DNA from: Jannaschia donghaensis
Lineage (GTDB): Bacteria; Pseudomonadota; Alphaproteobacteria; Rhodobacterales; Rhodobacteraceae
Length of the DNA: 64,000 nt
Direction of reading: 5' to 3'
Assembly (NCBI RefSeq): GCF_001403795.1
Contig: NZ_CXSU01000011.1
Span: forward strand, 557,945-621,944
Part shown: positions 1-7,980 of the stretch, in pieces
Layout of the letters: each line of letters starts with the position of its first letter
Position numbering within the stretch: position 1 is the first letter of the stretch
Made by a program: the position numbers and the translations under genes
Notes under the pieces: generated by a model
What the model was told of the DNA's origin: nothing
What the model saw: only the letters and a program-made list of their open reading frames with translations
The model's database searches: none

Positions 1-449
1 TCCCAAGGATGAACCGTGCAGACCACACCATCGACGCTGCGCGCATCGTGCCACCATCGGTGCCAGCGCAGCAACGCGTCGAAGACGGCGGCGCGACGGT
101 CGGGCGCGTCAGGGGTGAGGTGGCGCACCACGGTTGCCAAGACGGGCGGCTGCGACACGCCAGTCGACGGGATCGGGCCAGGTGTCACGCCCCAGCGAGA
201 GGGTCCGGGGAAGTAATCCGGGTCGTCGCTGCGGAAGATAATGCTGGGCACCATGCCGTCGGGCCATTGCCCCTCTAGCAGCGACGTCACTTCGGCCCAA
301 GCGCGGTCCGTATCATAGGTCGCGATGCCGAGCGCCACGAAGGCGCTGTCCCAGTTCCATTGGTGCGGATAAAGGCCTGACGTGGGAATGGTGAAGCCGC
401 CCCGATCGTTGGCGAGGAGGGTGTCGATCGCTTTCTGGCGAAGTGACAT
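1..449 (-). CDS. GH63 / MGH1-like glycoside hydrolase, 3' part cut by window edge
   Basis: Only the N-terminal 149 or so residues are in the window; the gene runs off position 1. The motif GLYPHQWNWDSAF (residues 25-37) followed by QWPDGMVPSIIF (61-72) is characteristic of the (alpha/alpha)6-barrel family that includes mannosylglycerate hydrolase (MGH1-like, GH63) and trehalase-like enzymes. There is no signal peptide, so it should act in the cytoplasm on an imported glycoside. The ATG at 449 lies just after the TAA of the upstream permease gene (454), and the AAAGG at the permease 3' end can serve as its ribosome binding site. Being last in a LacI-SBP-permease-permease operon, it probably hydrolyses the transported sugar or glycosylated compatible solute. 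Substrate is inference. Confidence 0.75.
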   Translation of the reverse strand, partial: MSLRQKAIDTLLANDRGGFTIPTSGLYPHQWNWDSAFVALGIATYDTDRAWAEVTSLLEGQWPDGMVPSIIFRSDDPDYFPGPSRWGVTPGPIPSTGVSQPPVLATVVRHLTPDAPDRRAAVFDALLRWHRWWHDARSVDGVVCTVHPW

Positions 450-453
450 TTGA

Positions 454-1686
454 TTAACCTTTCACGCTTCCGGCCGTGAGCCCCGCGACGAGGAAGCGTT
501 CGAACCAGAGGAACAGGGCCAGGACGGGCACGGTCGCGATCACGGCCCCTGCCATGAGGTGCTGACGCGGGACTTCGGAGGAGTTCAGCTCTGCGATGCC
601 GCGCGACAGGGTGTAGAGGTCGACGTTGTCGAGGAACATGAAGGCGAACAGAAACTCGTTCCACGCGATCATGAAGACATAGAGCGCGACGGAGGCCAAG
701 GCGGGCAGGGCGAGGGGGAGCGTGATCTTGATTATTACCTTGAGGCGAGACAGACCATCCATCAGCCCCGCTTCCTCCAGCTCCGACGGGATGCCGCGGA
801 AGTAGCCTTGCAGCATGTAGAGCGCGACCGGGATCGTCGTCGCCGGATAGACCAGCATCAGCCCCCAGAGGGTATTGCGCATCCCAAGCTGAGAGAAGAT
901 CGCGTAGAGCGGGATCACCAGAACGATCATCGGCACCATGTAGATCAACAGGATCGAGCGGCTGAGGAAGTTCTGGCCCGGAAACCTGAGGCGCGCGACC
1001 GCATAGGCTCCAGGGACGGCGAAGAACAGGGTGATGGCGACGGTCGCGACAGACACGAGCGCCGAATTCAGCAGGTAGGTGCCGAAGTGGTACTGGGTAA
1101 AGAGCTCGATATAGCTGCGGAAAAGAGCACTCGCGCCTTGACCGAAGTCGATGGAGAAATCGAGCGGATTGGAGAGCAGCAACTGTTGGTTCTTGAGGCT
1201 CATCATCACCATGACGAAGAACGGCAGGGCGACGGCGATGGTGAAGGCCAGCAAGCCGAAGCCCTTGACGAACCGAAGGCAGATCACTTCGACGTTATAG
1301 CGCCGCTCGCGCATGGGGCCAAAACCGCGGGCAGTCAGTTGGATCGCCTGCACAGCCGCCAAGGCGGCAAGCACCGTGAATGTGACCTGTCCAATAGGGT
1401 AGACAGACAGCGGCAAGCCCAGCGGCGTCGTGCCTGATGCGAGGGTGAGGACGAGCAGGAAGACAAAGGTGGCAAGCGCGCGCACGCCAAGCGTCCGCCG
1501 CGCAGGTGACACGCCCGTAAGGACGCCCGCCGCAATCAGGCCCGCCAGCGCGCCGGCCGTGACCTGCGGCTGAAACGGTTCGCCGGAAACGAAGAGGGCG
1601 AGCAGCGTGAGCAGGGTCGTAAGGACCGCGCCCCACAGCGTGCCGAAGAGCAAACATAGCCAGAAGATGTTTCCGAAGCGGCTCAT
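454..1686 (-). CDS. CUT1-family sugar ABC transporter permease (MalG-like) with extra N-terminal membrane region
   Basis: The protein has 410 residues, about 120-130 more than a standard MalG-type subunit. Residues about 135-410 are the permease domain, with the EAA loop near residues 300-320 (EEAGLMDGLSRLKVIIKITLP, split here as EEAGLMDGLSR plus KITLP) that docks the ATPase. Residues 1-130 add several hydrophobic segments before the usual first helix. Its ATG overlaps the stop of the MalF-like gene upstream, which implies translational coupling. It would form the inner-membrane channel with that protein. No ATPase gene is visible in this operon within the window; it may lie beyond position 1 or be shared with another transporter such as the one at 44749. 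Confidence 0.88.
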   Translation of the reverse strand: MSRFGNIFWLCLLFGTLWGAVLTTLLTLLALFVSGEPFQPQVTAGALAGLIAAGVLTGVSPARRTLGVRALATFVFLLVLTLASGTTPLGLPLSVYPIGQVTFTVLAALAAVQAIQLTARGFGPMRERRYNVEVICLRFVKGFGLLAFTIAVALPFFVMVMMSLKNQQLLLSNPLDFSIDFGQGASALFRSYIELFTQYHFGTYLLNSALVSVATVAITLFFAVPGAYAVARLRFPGQNFLSRSILLIYMVPMIVLVIPLYAIFSQLGMRNTLWGLMLVYPATTIPVALYMLQGYFRGIPSELEEAGLMDGLSRLKVIIKITLPLALPALASVALYVFMIAWNEFLFAFMFLDNVDLYTLSRGIAELNSSEVPRQHLMAGAVIATVPVLALFLWFERFLVAGLTAGSVKG

Positions 1687-3029
1687 GCGTCATCCTCCGG
1701 CGAGAATTTGAAGAAGATGACCGAGAAGCACAGCAACATCAGGAAGACGACCACGGCGACGGCGGCACCAGCCCCCAGGTTCGAGATCGCGAACGCCTGC
1801 TCATAGACGTTCACGGTAAGCGTTCGCGTTCCGGCGGCCCCGCCCGTCAGCAGGAAGATGTCGTCGAACTTGTTAAACGTCCAAATGAAGCGAAGCAGGA
1901 ACAGGACCGCCATGATGCCCGCCAGTTGCGGCAGCGAGATGAAGCGGAATTGTTGCAGCGGCGTGGCCCCGTCGATTTCCGCCGCCTCGTAAATGTCGGT
2001 CGAGACCGATTGCATCCGGGCGAGGATGAACAGCATGGCCAGCGGGAAGTATCGCCAGATCTCGAAGATGATCACCACGGTCAAGGCGACCGGGAAGTCG
2101 AAGGTCAGGCCCAGGATGCTGAGCTCGGCGGCACGTTGACCCAGAAAGCTGATCGGCCCGTCGATGACGCCGAGTTGCAGCAACAGTGCGTTGAGCGTGC
2201 CGCCGGGGCCGGGATCGAGCAGAAGCACCCAGGCCAGCGCCACCGCGATGACGGGGGCGACGTAGGGAGACAGGAACAGTCCGCGCAGAACACTGCGGCC
2301 CAAGAAAGTCATGTTCATCAGCTGCGCGGCGAAAAGGCCCATGACCAATGCGCCGACGGTGCCCGCGATCGTGTAGTAGAGCGAGGCCCAGAGAACCTCC
2401 CAGAAGTCGGAGGCGTTGAAGACCTTGCGGAAGTTATCGAGCGTGAAATCGTCGTTCGTCAGGATGTTCTCGGGCACGAAGTCAAACGCCGGGTCGGTGT
2501 CCTTGACGTCGGCGGGCGCATCCAGAAACGCTTGGGTGGCGGCGACGCGGACGATGACGTCTTCGCGGAATCCCGGCTCGTAATCGCCCAAGTCGCAGCG
2601 CAGTGCGGCATCCTCCAGCGTGCAGCGTTCATCCACCGTCAGCACATCCAGCGACGCGGGCAGGGTATCGGTGAAGGTCACCGAGGCGATGGCACTCTGA
2701 CGCGACGAATTGCGCAGGCGGTAGCGAATGTCGGCGGTGTCGCCCACGGCCTCAAGATCGCCCATCAGGCGTTCATTCGACAGGATGGACGGCGCGCGCA
2801 GGTCGCCCAACGTGACCGGCTTGAAACTGATCCAGACGTTGGCAACCAGCGGGAACAGAACGACCGACAGCACGATCAGGAAGGTTGGCAACAGCAGCAT
2901 GTAGGCAAAGCGCATCTCGCGCTTGGCCAGTGGCCCCAGGCCTTTTGGCGGTTTGGGTTGGCTGTCGGGTGTCATGATCGCTTCCGCGTCGGAGGAGGAC
3001 GGCGCGTCTGTGCGCGCCGCCCATGACAC
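1683..3029 (-). CDS. CUT1-family sugar ABC transporter permease (MalF-like) with DUF11-like periplasmic insert
   Basis: This is the MalF-type partner of the downstream permease. The first membrane helix is at about residues 40-65. A large loop of about 140 residues follows, then the remaining helices and an EAA loop near 345-370 (EAAEIDGATPLQQF). The loop contains VTFTDTLPASLDVL, a cysteine pair (RCTLEDAALRCDLG) and DVIVRVAA, which resembles the DUF11 Ig-like domain. E. coli MalF also has a large P2 loop at this position, used for contact with the binding protein. The open frame begins at GTG 3029. The ATG at 2975 has a better-spaced GGAAG and gives 430 residues, so it may be the real start. 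Confidence 0.87.
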   Translation of the reverse strand: MSWAARTDAPSSSDAEAIMTPDSQPKPPKGLGPLAKREMRFAYMLLLPTFLIVLSVVLFPLVANVWISFKPVTLGDLRAPSILSNERLMGDLEAVGDTADIRYRLRNSSRQSAIASVTFTDTLPASLDVLTVDERCTLEDAALRCDLGDYEPGFREDVIVRVAATQAFLDAPADVKDTDPAFDFVPENILTNDDFTLDNFRKVFNASDFWEVLWASLYYTIAGTVGALVMGLFAAQLMNMTFLGRSVLRGLFLSPYVAPVIAVALAWVLLLDPGPGGTLNALLLQLGVIDGPISFLGQRAAELSILGLTFDFPVALTVVIIFEIWRYFPLAMLFILARMQSVSTDIYEAAEIDGATPLQQFRFISLPQLAGIMAVLFLLRFIWTFNKFDDIFLLTGGAAGTRTLTVNVYEQAFAISNLGAGAAVAVVVFLMLLCFSVIFFKFSPEDDA

Positions 3030-3031
3030 GA

Positions 3032-4378
3032 TCAGAGGTCGAGCGCTTTGTGCTCGGCCACGATCTTGTCGGCTGCTTGCTGAACAGTCAGGTCGCCGTC
3101 GGTCATCTCCCGGATGACACGGCTCATGACCTGGCTGTTCACGATTTTGGAGGCCGTGGCCAGCTGGCCATCGGCCACGCCCCAGCGATCGCCCACCGAC
3201 AGGCCCGCGACGATATCGTCGATCACAGCCTGCGGGTAGATGTCGCCGAGCGGAGCCTTACGGTCCACGCCGACGTCCAGACCCGACCACATCGCCTCGA
3301 ACGAGGTGTCGCCGGCCTCGGTCCCGCGGCGCACGGGGAACTTGCCCTCGGGGGCCTGGGAAAGCCATGCGCCATAGCCGTCGGACATGACGAACTCCAC
3401 GAACTCCTGCGCGGGGCCGGTGTTGGCATCGGCCGTGATCCCGAGGTAGCGCACGTCGGCCCAGGAGGAGCCGTCCGGGTTGCCCGGACCGGAAATCACG
3501 GTGGCAAAACCAGTTTTCTCGGCCAACTCCTTAGAGGTCGGATCGTCACCAATGGTGACCGGCGCGCTGTCGCGCAGGCCGCCCAGCTCGTCCAGGATCG
3601 ACGGTGACCAGATTACCATGGCGGCCTTGCCGTCGAGGTAAAGCTCGCGCGACTGCGACCAGTAGAGATCGCCCTCCGGCGAGTTGGCGACGAGGTTCTT
3701 GTAGAGCTCCAGAAGTTCGACCAGATGCGTCGTGTCCTCGTTGATGGAGCCGTCGGCATTGACCGGCGAGTAGCCCGTCGCGAGCGACAGATGCTCGATC
3801 AGCTGCATCATGTAGCCTTCATCGATCTTCGTCGCGGCAACGAAGCCGTACATGTCGGACCCATCGTTGAGCGCTGTCATCGCGGCGTTGATCGCGTCGA
3901 ACGACGTCGGGGCTTCCAGTCCGGCTGCCTCGAACAGGTCGGCGCGATAGACGACCAGCTGCGTCCAGCCATCCGATGGCACAGCGACGATCTCGCCATC
4001 CGACATCGCCATCGCGACGGGACCTTCGGCAAAGCTGTCGACGCCGAGGTTGTCCATGACTTCGCTGGCCGCGGCGGTGTCGAGCAGACCGGCCTCGGAA
4101 TAGGGCAGGATGTGGTTGACCGTCAGGTTGATGACATCGGGCAGATCACCGGCGGCGAAGGCTGCGGTGGCGCGGGTCTGTATGTCGGATTCCTCGACCG
4201 GGATGATCTCGACGGTGTGGCCGCTGGCAGCCTCGAAGGCGGCGACCATTTCTTCTTGAACGGCGATGCGCTCAGGCTGCACCTCCATCGTCCAGAAGCG
4301 GATGGTGTCGGCCTGAGCGGCTCCGACGAGAACCGTGGACGCGGCAAGCGCGGCCCAGAGTGTGGTCGTACGTTTCAT
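3032..4378 (-). CDS. ABC transporter sugar-binding protein (family 1 extracellular solute-binding)
   Basis: The 448-residue protein has a clear Sec signal peptide with a positively charged start and a hydrophobic core, cleaved after VGAAQA before DTIRFWTMEVQ. The mature part has the family-1 solute-binding layout (FWTMEVQPER near the N-terminus, IQTRATAAFAAGDLPDVI, and a C-terminal DLTVQQAADKIVAEHKA helix). It would capture a sugar in the periplasm and deliver it to the two permeases encoded just downstream. Its ATG overlaps the TGA of the lacI-type regulator gene (ATGA), so the operon order is regulator, binding protein, permease, permease, glycosidase. The ligand cannot be read from the sequence. 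Confidence 0.92.
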   Translation of the reverse strand: MKRTTTLWAALAASTVLVGAAQADTIRFWTMEVQPERIAVQEEMVAAFEAASGHTVEIIPVEESDIQTRATAAFAAGDLPDVINLTVNHILPYSEAGLLDTAAASEVMDNLGVDSFAEGPVAMAMSDGEIVAVPSDGWTQLVVYRADLFEAAGLEAPTSFDAINAAMTALNDGSDMYGFVAATKIDEGYMMQLIEHLSLATGYSPVNADGSINEDTTHLVELLELYKNLVANSPEGDLYWSQSRELYLDGKAAMVIWSPSILDELGGLRDSAPVTIGDDPTSKELAEKTGFATVISGPGNPDGSSWADVRYLGITADANTGPAQEFVEFVMSDGYGAWLSQAPEGKFPVRRGTEAGDTSFEAMWSGLDVGVDRKAPLGDIYPQAVIDDIVAGLSVGDRWGVADGQLATASKIVNSQVMSRVIREMTDGDLTVQQAADKIVAEHKALDL

Positions 4379-5445
4379 TGAAGTTCCTCCCTTGATGATA
4401 CGTCGTCCTGGACCTTTGCGAGGTGCAATGGCCCGTCCGTCTTGCGGCGCAGCAGATGCGCGCGCTGCAATTCCTGATGATCGGAGGGGTCATCCCCGTC
4501 GATGATCGCCAGAAGCATGTCTCCCAATCGCCGGCCCGCGTGCGCCTGTGGCTGCGCCATGGTGGTCAGCGGTGGGTTGGCATGTTCGCCGAACTTCAAG
4601 CCGTCGTAGCCGATGACCGACACGTCCTCGCCAGGGGTCAGTCCGTGGGCCCGGATGGCCGCGAGTGCACCGAAGGCCATTGTGTCGGAGACGCAGACGA
4701 TGGCGGTGGGCGGCATGGCCATGTCGAGCAGGATGTTCGTCGCGATTTCTCCGCCGTCATCGGTGAATTCCGCGATTTGGATCAAATCGGCATCGATCGT
4801 GAGGCCGTTTGTGGCGACGGCCTTGCGGTAGCCGTTCAACCGATCTTGGGCGAATTGGTATTGGAGTGGTGCCCCCACGAAGGCGATCCGCGAATGGCCG
4901 AGCGAAACAAGATGATCGACCGCGACCACGAAGGCCGCCTCTCCGTCCACATCGTACCAAGCATAATTGTCGCTGGAGGCGGTGCGGCCATGCACGACGA
5001 ACGGGAACTTCAGATCCTGCATCAACCGAATTCGCGGATCGTTCTTGAGAGGGCGCGAGATGACGAGGCCGCCAACCCTGCCCGAGCGTACGATCTTGTC
5101 GATCTGGGCGAGTTCGTCCTTCGGCGATGCCGCATGCGCCACCAGCAGGTCCCACTGCCGTTTGCCGAGCGCCTCGCCCAAACCTTGAAGCAGTTGCGCA
5201 ATGAAAGGTTGCGCGATGGAAGCGCTGTGCAGAGGCATGATGTAGCCGATTGTCTCAGGCGTTCCCATTGAGAGCCGACGCGCCGTCTGGTTCGGGCGAT
5301 AGCCCAGCTCATCGGCGGCCTGACGGACACGGGCACGCGTCGCGGGACTGATATCAGCGTAATTGTTGAGGGCACGGCTAACGGTGCCGACGGCAAGATT
5401 CAGGTGTGCCGCAAGCACTTTCAGGCTGACTGACCGTCTCGACAT
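4375..5445 (-). CDS. LacI-family transcriptional regulator of the sugar operon
   Basis: The frame stays open further upstream, but the start is placed at ATG 5445. It is preceded by a strong AGGGGG and begins MSRRSVSLKVLAAHLNLAVG, exactly where a LacI helix-turn-helix should begin. This gives 356 residues. The DNA-binding helices and hinge (VGTVSRALNNYADIS, LGYRPNQTARRL) are followed by a periplasmic-binding-protein-like effector domain. A perfect 16-bp palindrome at 5471-5486 with the central CG expected for LacI operators lies 26 bp upstream of the start. The gene leads the operon, so autorepression relieved by a sugar is the likely mode of control. Its stop overlaps the start of the binding-protein gene. 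Confidence 0.92.
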   Translation of the reverse strand: MSRRSVSLKVLAAHLNLAVGTVSRALNNYADISPATRARVRQAADELGYRPNQTARRLSMGTPETIGYIMPLHSASIAQPFIAQLLQGLGEALGKRQWDLLVAHAASPKDELAQIDKIVRSGRVGGLVISRPLKNDPRIRLMQDLKFPFVVHGRTASSDNYAWYDVDGEAAFVVAVDHLVSLGHSRIAFVGAPLQYQFAQDRLNGYRKAVATNGLTIDADLIQIAEFTDDGGEIATNILLDMAMPPTAIVCVSDTMAFGALAAIRAHGLTPGEDVSVIGYDGLKFGEHANPPLTTMAQPQAHAGRRLGDMLLAIIDGDDPSDHQELQRAHLLRRKTDGPLHLAKVQDDVSSREELQ

Positions 5446-5464
5446 CGAATCCCCCTGATGAAAA

Positions 5465-5493
5465 GACTTACCGAAACCGGTTTCGGACAGCAA
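5465..5493 (-). promoter_or_regulatory. Predicted promoter with LacI operator in the spacer
   Basis: Reading the minus strand, a -35-like TTGCTG (5493-5488) and a -10-like TAAGTC (5470-5465) are separated by exactly 17 bp. That spacer contains the perfect palindrome CCGAAACCGGTTTCGG (5471-5486). Binding of the LacI-type protein here would block polymerase directly. The promoter elements are weak matches to consensus; the palindrome is certain. Confidence 0.7.
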
Positions 5494-5860
5494 GAAATTT
5501 TCGTACTGTCTAAGCTCAGGACCCATTGATTTGGTTGCGGCTTCCGCGGTTGCCTGATTCAGGCTCCTGAACTTCAGAGGCACGACAGGAGCGACTTGTA
5601 CTGGCTGAGCGAAGCTTACTGACGCGGCTTAGGTCTCATTTTCCCAAGAGTTGCTGGGTGCCGCGCGTGGATGGGCGGCGCGTCCTGAATGAGATCATCT
5701 CATCAACCGGAATGTGTTGCGCTGGCGCGATGCACCATGGGAGTGCGGGCCATACAACGCCCCCTACAAGAGATGAAAGTGATGGAGCGATCTGGGTGTT
5801 TTCGCGCGGATCATGACGGGGCCTGCCGCAGAGGCCCCTGATAACCGGACGATCTCCATT

Positions 5861-5901
5861 CCCTCTCGAGACATCCCCGCAGGAGACTCCGCCCGGAAAT
5901 G
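5861..5901 (+). repeat. 41-bp hairpin insertion element E4 (IS copy 1, first shared site)
   Basis: 41-bp insertion between the codon ATT and GATGCT of the transposase. It begins CCCTCTCGAGACA and lies at the same site as element E3 of IS copy 2. Its central stem has decayed to about three pairs. Confidence 0.6.
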
Positions 5902-5931
5902 GATGCTAGCCACCTAAAAACCTGACCATCG

Positions 5932-5972
5932 TACGGCAGCACGTGCAAAGCATTTGCAAGCGGGGCCAAGGC
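5932..5972 (+). repeat. Hairpin insertion element E6 (IS copy 1 only, approximate ends)
   Basis: Extra DNA of about 35-41 bp relative to the other IS copies. It contains a perfect hairpin TGCAAA-GCA-TTTGCA at 5944-5958 flanked by GGCAG and GGGGCCAAGG, resembling element E2 in the same orientation as the IS strand. Ends are uncertain. Confidence 0.5.
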
Positions 5973-6274
5973 CTTCAGCCTGGCGTAAAAGATGGGGAGC
6001 GCGGTCGCCAAATCGGGCGGACGAAAGGTGGAATGACCAAGATGCTGCATGCGATCACGGATGCGATTGGTCGTCCGATCCGGTTATTCATGACCGCTGG
6101 GGGAAGTCAGTGATTACACTGTAGGACGCGCTTTGGTGAGCAGCTTGCCATTCGCAGACCGGCTCCTTGGCGATCGGGGATATGACGCTGATTGGTATCC
6201 GCGATACCCTTGCAAGCAAGGGCATAATGCCTTGCATCCCTGGGCGGAAGTCCCGTGAAAAGCCGGTCAAATAC

Positions 6275-6315
6275 CCCTCTTGTGACAGTGCTGCGCACTG
6301 CACTGCCGGGCAACG
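6275..6315 (+). repeat. 41-bp hairpin insertion element E5 (IS copy 1, second shared site)
   Basis: Insertion directly after the codons for PVKY. It begins CCCTCTTGTGACA, has the stem CAGTGC-TGC-GCACTG (6286-6300) and then ACTGCCGGGCA. Same site as E1 of IS copy 2, where the stem is CATCGC/GCGATG, so both arms have changed together. Confidence 0.65.
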
Positions 6316-6563
6316 ATTGAGATCATGTTCGGCAGCCTGGAGACGCGTGGCGACGCGCTACGACAGCTTTTTAGCCGTTTTTCCTGTTAGCCATCGCCCT
6401 CGCCGCAACCGTACTTTTCTAGTTACGAGTCCGGAGCCTAGAGATCGCAATCAAATTGAAATCGATGCGGCTCAGCCGGAGCGTCGTATGATTGCGGCAC
6501 CGCAGAACTGTGGAGAAAGCTAATGTTCGCTAAGGGTCGTCGGTCAAGGGCAGCGGCGACACC

Positions 6564-7198
6564 TTAAATCTCGATCGCCTCCGTGATCGCCAGCGCGTCT
6601 TCAAGCTCCACCCCCGAGATACCGCACTGTGCTGTCTATCTTAGTATGTCCCAGAAGGAGCTGCACGGCCCGCAGGTTGCCGGTCTTCTTGTAGATCTGC
6701 GTGACCTTCGTCCGCCGCATCGAATGGGTGCCATAGGCCGTCGGTTCGAGGCCGATAGACGTGACCCAGTCGCGAACGATCCGCGCGTCCTGACGCGTCG
6801 AGATGTGCAGGCGCTCGTGGAAGCGCCCGGGCCAGAGGTGCTCAGAGCCAATCATGATCGGCTCCCCCATCCATTGGGACACGGCCGCGCGCGTTCCTTC
6901 CGTAATTTCAAAGCGGATGGGCTTTTGCGTTTTGCTCTGCAGGATGGACGCACGTTCCTTGATCTGACCAGACGCCATCACGTCGACCACCCGCATGCGC
7001 ACGAGATCAAAACCGCGTAGCTTGCTGTCGATCGCCATGTTGAAGAGCGCGAGGTCACGGTGACTTTCGGCGAGCTCCAGCCGGACGCGAATGGCCCAGA
7101 CGTGCCTGGGCTTCAGCGGGCGCTTCTGACCGGACGATACGGCCTTTGTTCCAGGCGGGGTGGCAGGCACGGATGGCAGGGAGGTTAGCGATGATCAT
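6564..7198 (-). pseudogene. Tyrosine recombinase / phage-type integrase, two frameshifts
   Basis: A short (about 200-residue) tyrosine recombinase. Most of it reads in one frame from KAVSSGQKRPLKPRHVW to DSTVRYLG and shows the HSMRRTK box, LLGHTKIDSTVRYLG and the catalytic region of the family. The natural N-terminus, MIIANLPAIRACHPAWNKG, is in another frame and starts at ATG 7198; one extra C near 7132 separates the two. The natural C-terminus (ELEDALAITEAIEI, stop at 6564-6566) is separated by one extra G in a five-G run near 6620. The start overlaps the stop of the ParE-like gene. Either it is dead or both indels are sequencing errors in short homopolymers. Confidence 0.8.
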
Positions 7199-7611
7199 GG
7201 TAGGGTCCTTCGAGATCCATCGCCCCCTCCCGACTCGGCACCGTGCCGCTGGAGGAAGGCTGACAGACTGGAGGGCCAGGCGCCGAATGCGCGCCGCCCG
7301 ACGGCGGCCTTCATCCAATCTCGGCCACCAAAGGCTACCATTGCAAGGTAGATGACGTCGTCCCCAAGGTCGGGCTGGAAGACGCCCTTCAAGCGCTGCC
7401 CTGAGCCGCCATGGCGGACCAGCCAGTTGTCGAGCTTGCCGCGGAGGTGAGCTCTGAACGTCCGGTTTTCAAGGACCGAACGCAGGAGCGTGTCGACTTC
7501 GTTCAGTCGACGAAAGGCGGCATCATAGTCGCCCTCGGTCATTTTGGTGATATGGTCGACGGTGCCGACCAAGTCCCGCTCGACGAACGGGTGTCGGACG
7601 ATCCGCGTCAG
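7195..7611 (-). CDS. ParE/RelE-family toxin-like protein
   Basis: The frame contains RIVRHPFVERDLVGTVDHI, DNWLVRHGGSGQRLKGV and YLAMVAFGGRDWMKA, the pattern of a small RelE/ParE superfamily toxin. Only a CTG codon (7611-7609), overlapping the antitoxin stop as CTGA, is positioned like the coupled start expected here. The only other start is an ATG at 7686 deep inside the antitoxin gene. About 35 residues after GGRDWMKA extend beyond the usual end. The product is predicted to act on DNA gyrase or mRNA, neutralised by the upstream antitoxin. Function is inferred from family and gene order. Confidence 0.65.
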   Translation of the reverse strand: MTRIVRHPFVERDLVGTVDHITKMTEGDYDAAFRRLNEVDTLLRSVLENRTFRAHLRGKLDNWLVRHGGSGQRLKGVFQPDLGDDVIYLAMVAFGGRDWMKAAVGRRAFGAWPSSLSAFLQRHGAESGGGDGSRRTLP

Positions 7612-7877
7612 TGCTGCTTCGTCATCGCTTCCAGATGGGCTCGGGAACCAGCGGTTACTTCGGCAACGTCCCCCAGGGGCTCCCATTGGTCGAGCGGTAG
7701 CGACAATCGGCGTTCCAATTCGGCCTCGAGAACCGACCGCTCACGGTCCCGATCCGCCTTCGCCAGCTCCCCAGACACGGCCGCGCTGACATTTGAATAT
7801 TCGCCAGCTTCAACGAACTCCTTCGCGTAGCGATATGCTGTGTCGGTAAAGCTGACTGATTGCTTTTGAACGCCCAT
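7608..7877 (-). CDS. ParD-like (ribbon-helix-helix) antitoxin
   Basis: 89-residue protein with an N-terminal beta strand and two helices typical of CopG/ParD (KQSVSFTDTAYRYAKEFVEA, then YSNVSAAVSGELAKA), followed by a charged toxin-binding tail. It precedes and overlaps the ParE-like gene, the standard antitoxin-first order. The ATG at 7877 is preceded by GGAGGTCGGACT, giving a strong ribosome binding site. The pair would stabilise the surrounding mobile island and autorepress its own promoter. Confidence 0.75.
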   Translation of the reverse strand: MGVQKQSVSFTDTAYRYAKEFVEAGEYSNVSAAVSGELAKADRDRERSVLEAELERRLSLPLDQWEPLGDVAEVTAGSRAHLEAMTKQH

Positions 7878-7980
7878 AGTCCGACCTCCGATAGTCAGTT
7901 AGACTGCTAACTCTGATGGAGTACGGCAAGGTCCGCTCTGACTGTGCTGCCCTGCAGCGACGCCACATCGGGCGAATGTT

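Larger units (their letters stand above)
5582..6405 (+). pseudogene. IS5-family transposase remnant (copy 1)
   Basis: Broken DDE transposase reading in several frames. Recognisable pieces are the N-terminal SDLYWLSEA-like start after 5585, a RPLQEMKVMERSG-like segment, the GMTKMLHAITDAIGRPIRL block (from about 6030), CIPGRKSREKPVKY (about 6230-6275) and the end EIMFGSLETRGDALRQ. Multiple stops, frameshifts and the inserted hairpin elements make it non-functional. Comparison with copies at 20.9-21.9 kb and 22.9-23.8 kb supports the assignment. Confidence 0.72.
5513..6438 (+). mobile_element. Degenerate IS5-family (IS427-group-like) element, copy 1
   Basis: The ends are imperfect inverted repeats (AGCTCAGGACCCATTG on the left; GGCTCCGGACTCGTAAC on the right strand), and both are flanked by TA, the target duplication typical of this group. 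It sits only 20 bp from the -35 of the lacI promoter. It carries two hairpin insertions at the same sites as copy 2 and one of its own (separate entries). Confidence 0.75.

Noticed and set aside
559..1437. 292-codon plus-strand frame inside the MalG-like gene
   Set aside because: Very rich in Arg, Asp, Glu and His; antisense shadow of a clear permease gene.
5690..5720. Palindrome TGAGATCATCTCA as another hairpin element
   Set aside because: It aligns without a gap to the GGIIFINRNG-coding region of the other IS copies, so it is drift in the transposase and not an insertion.
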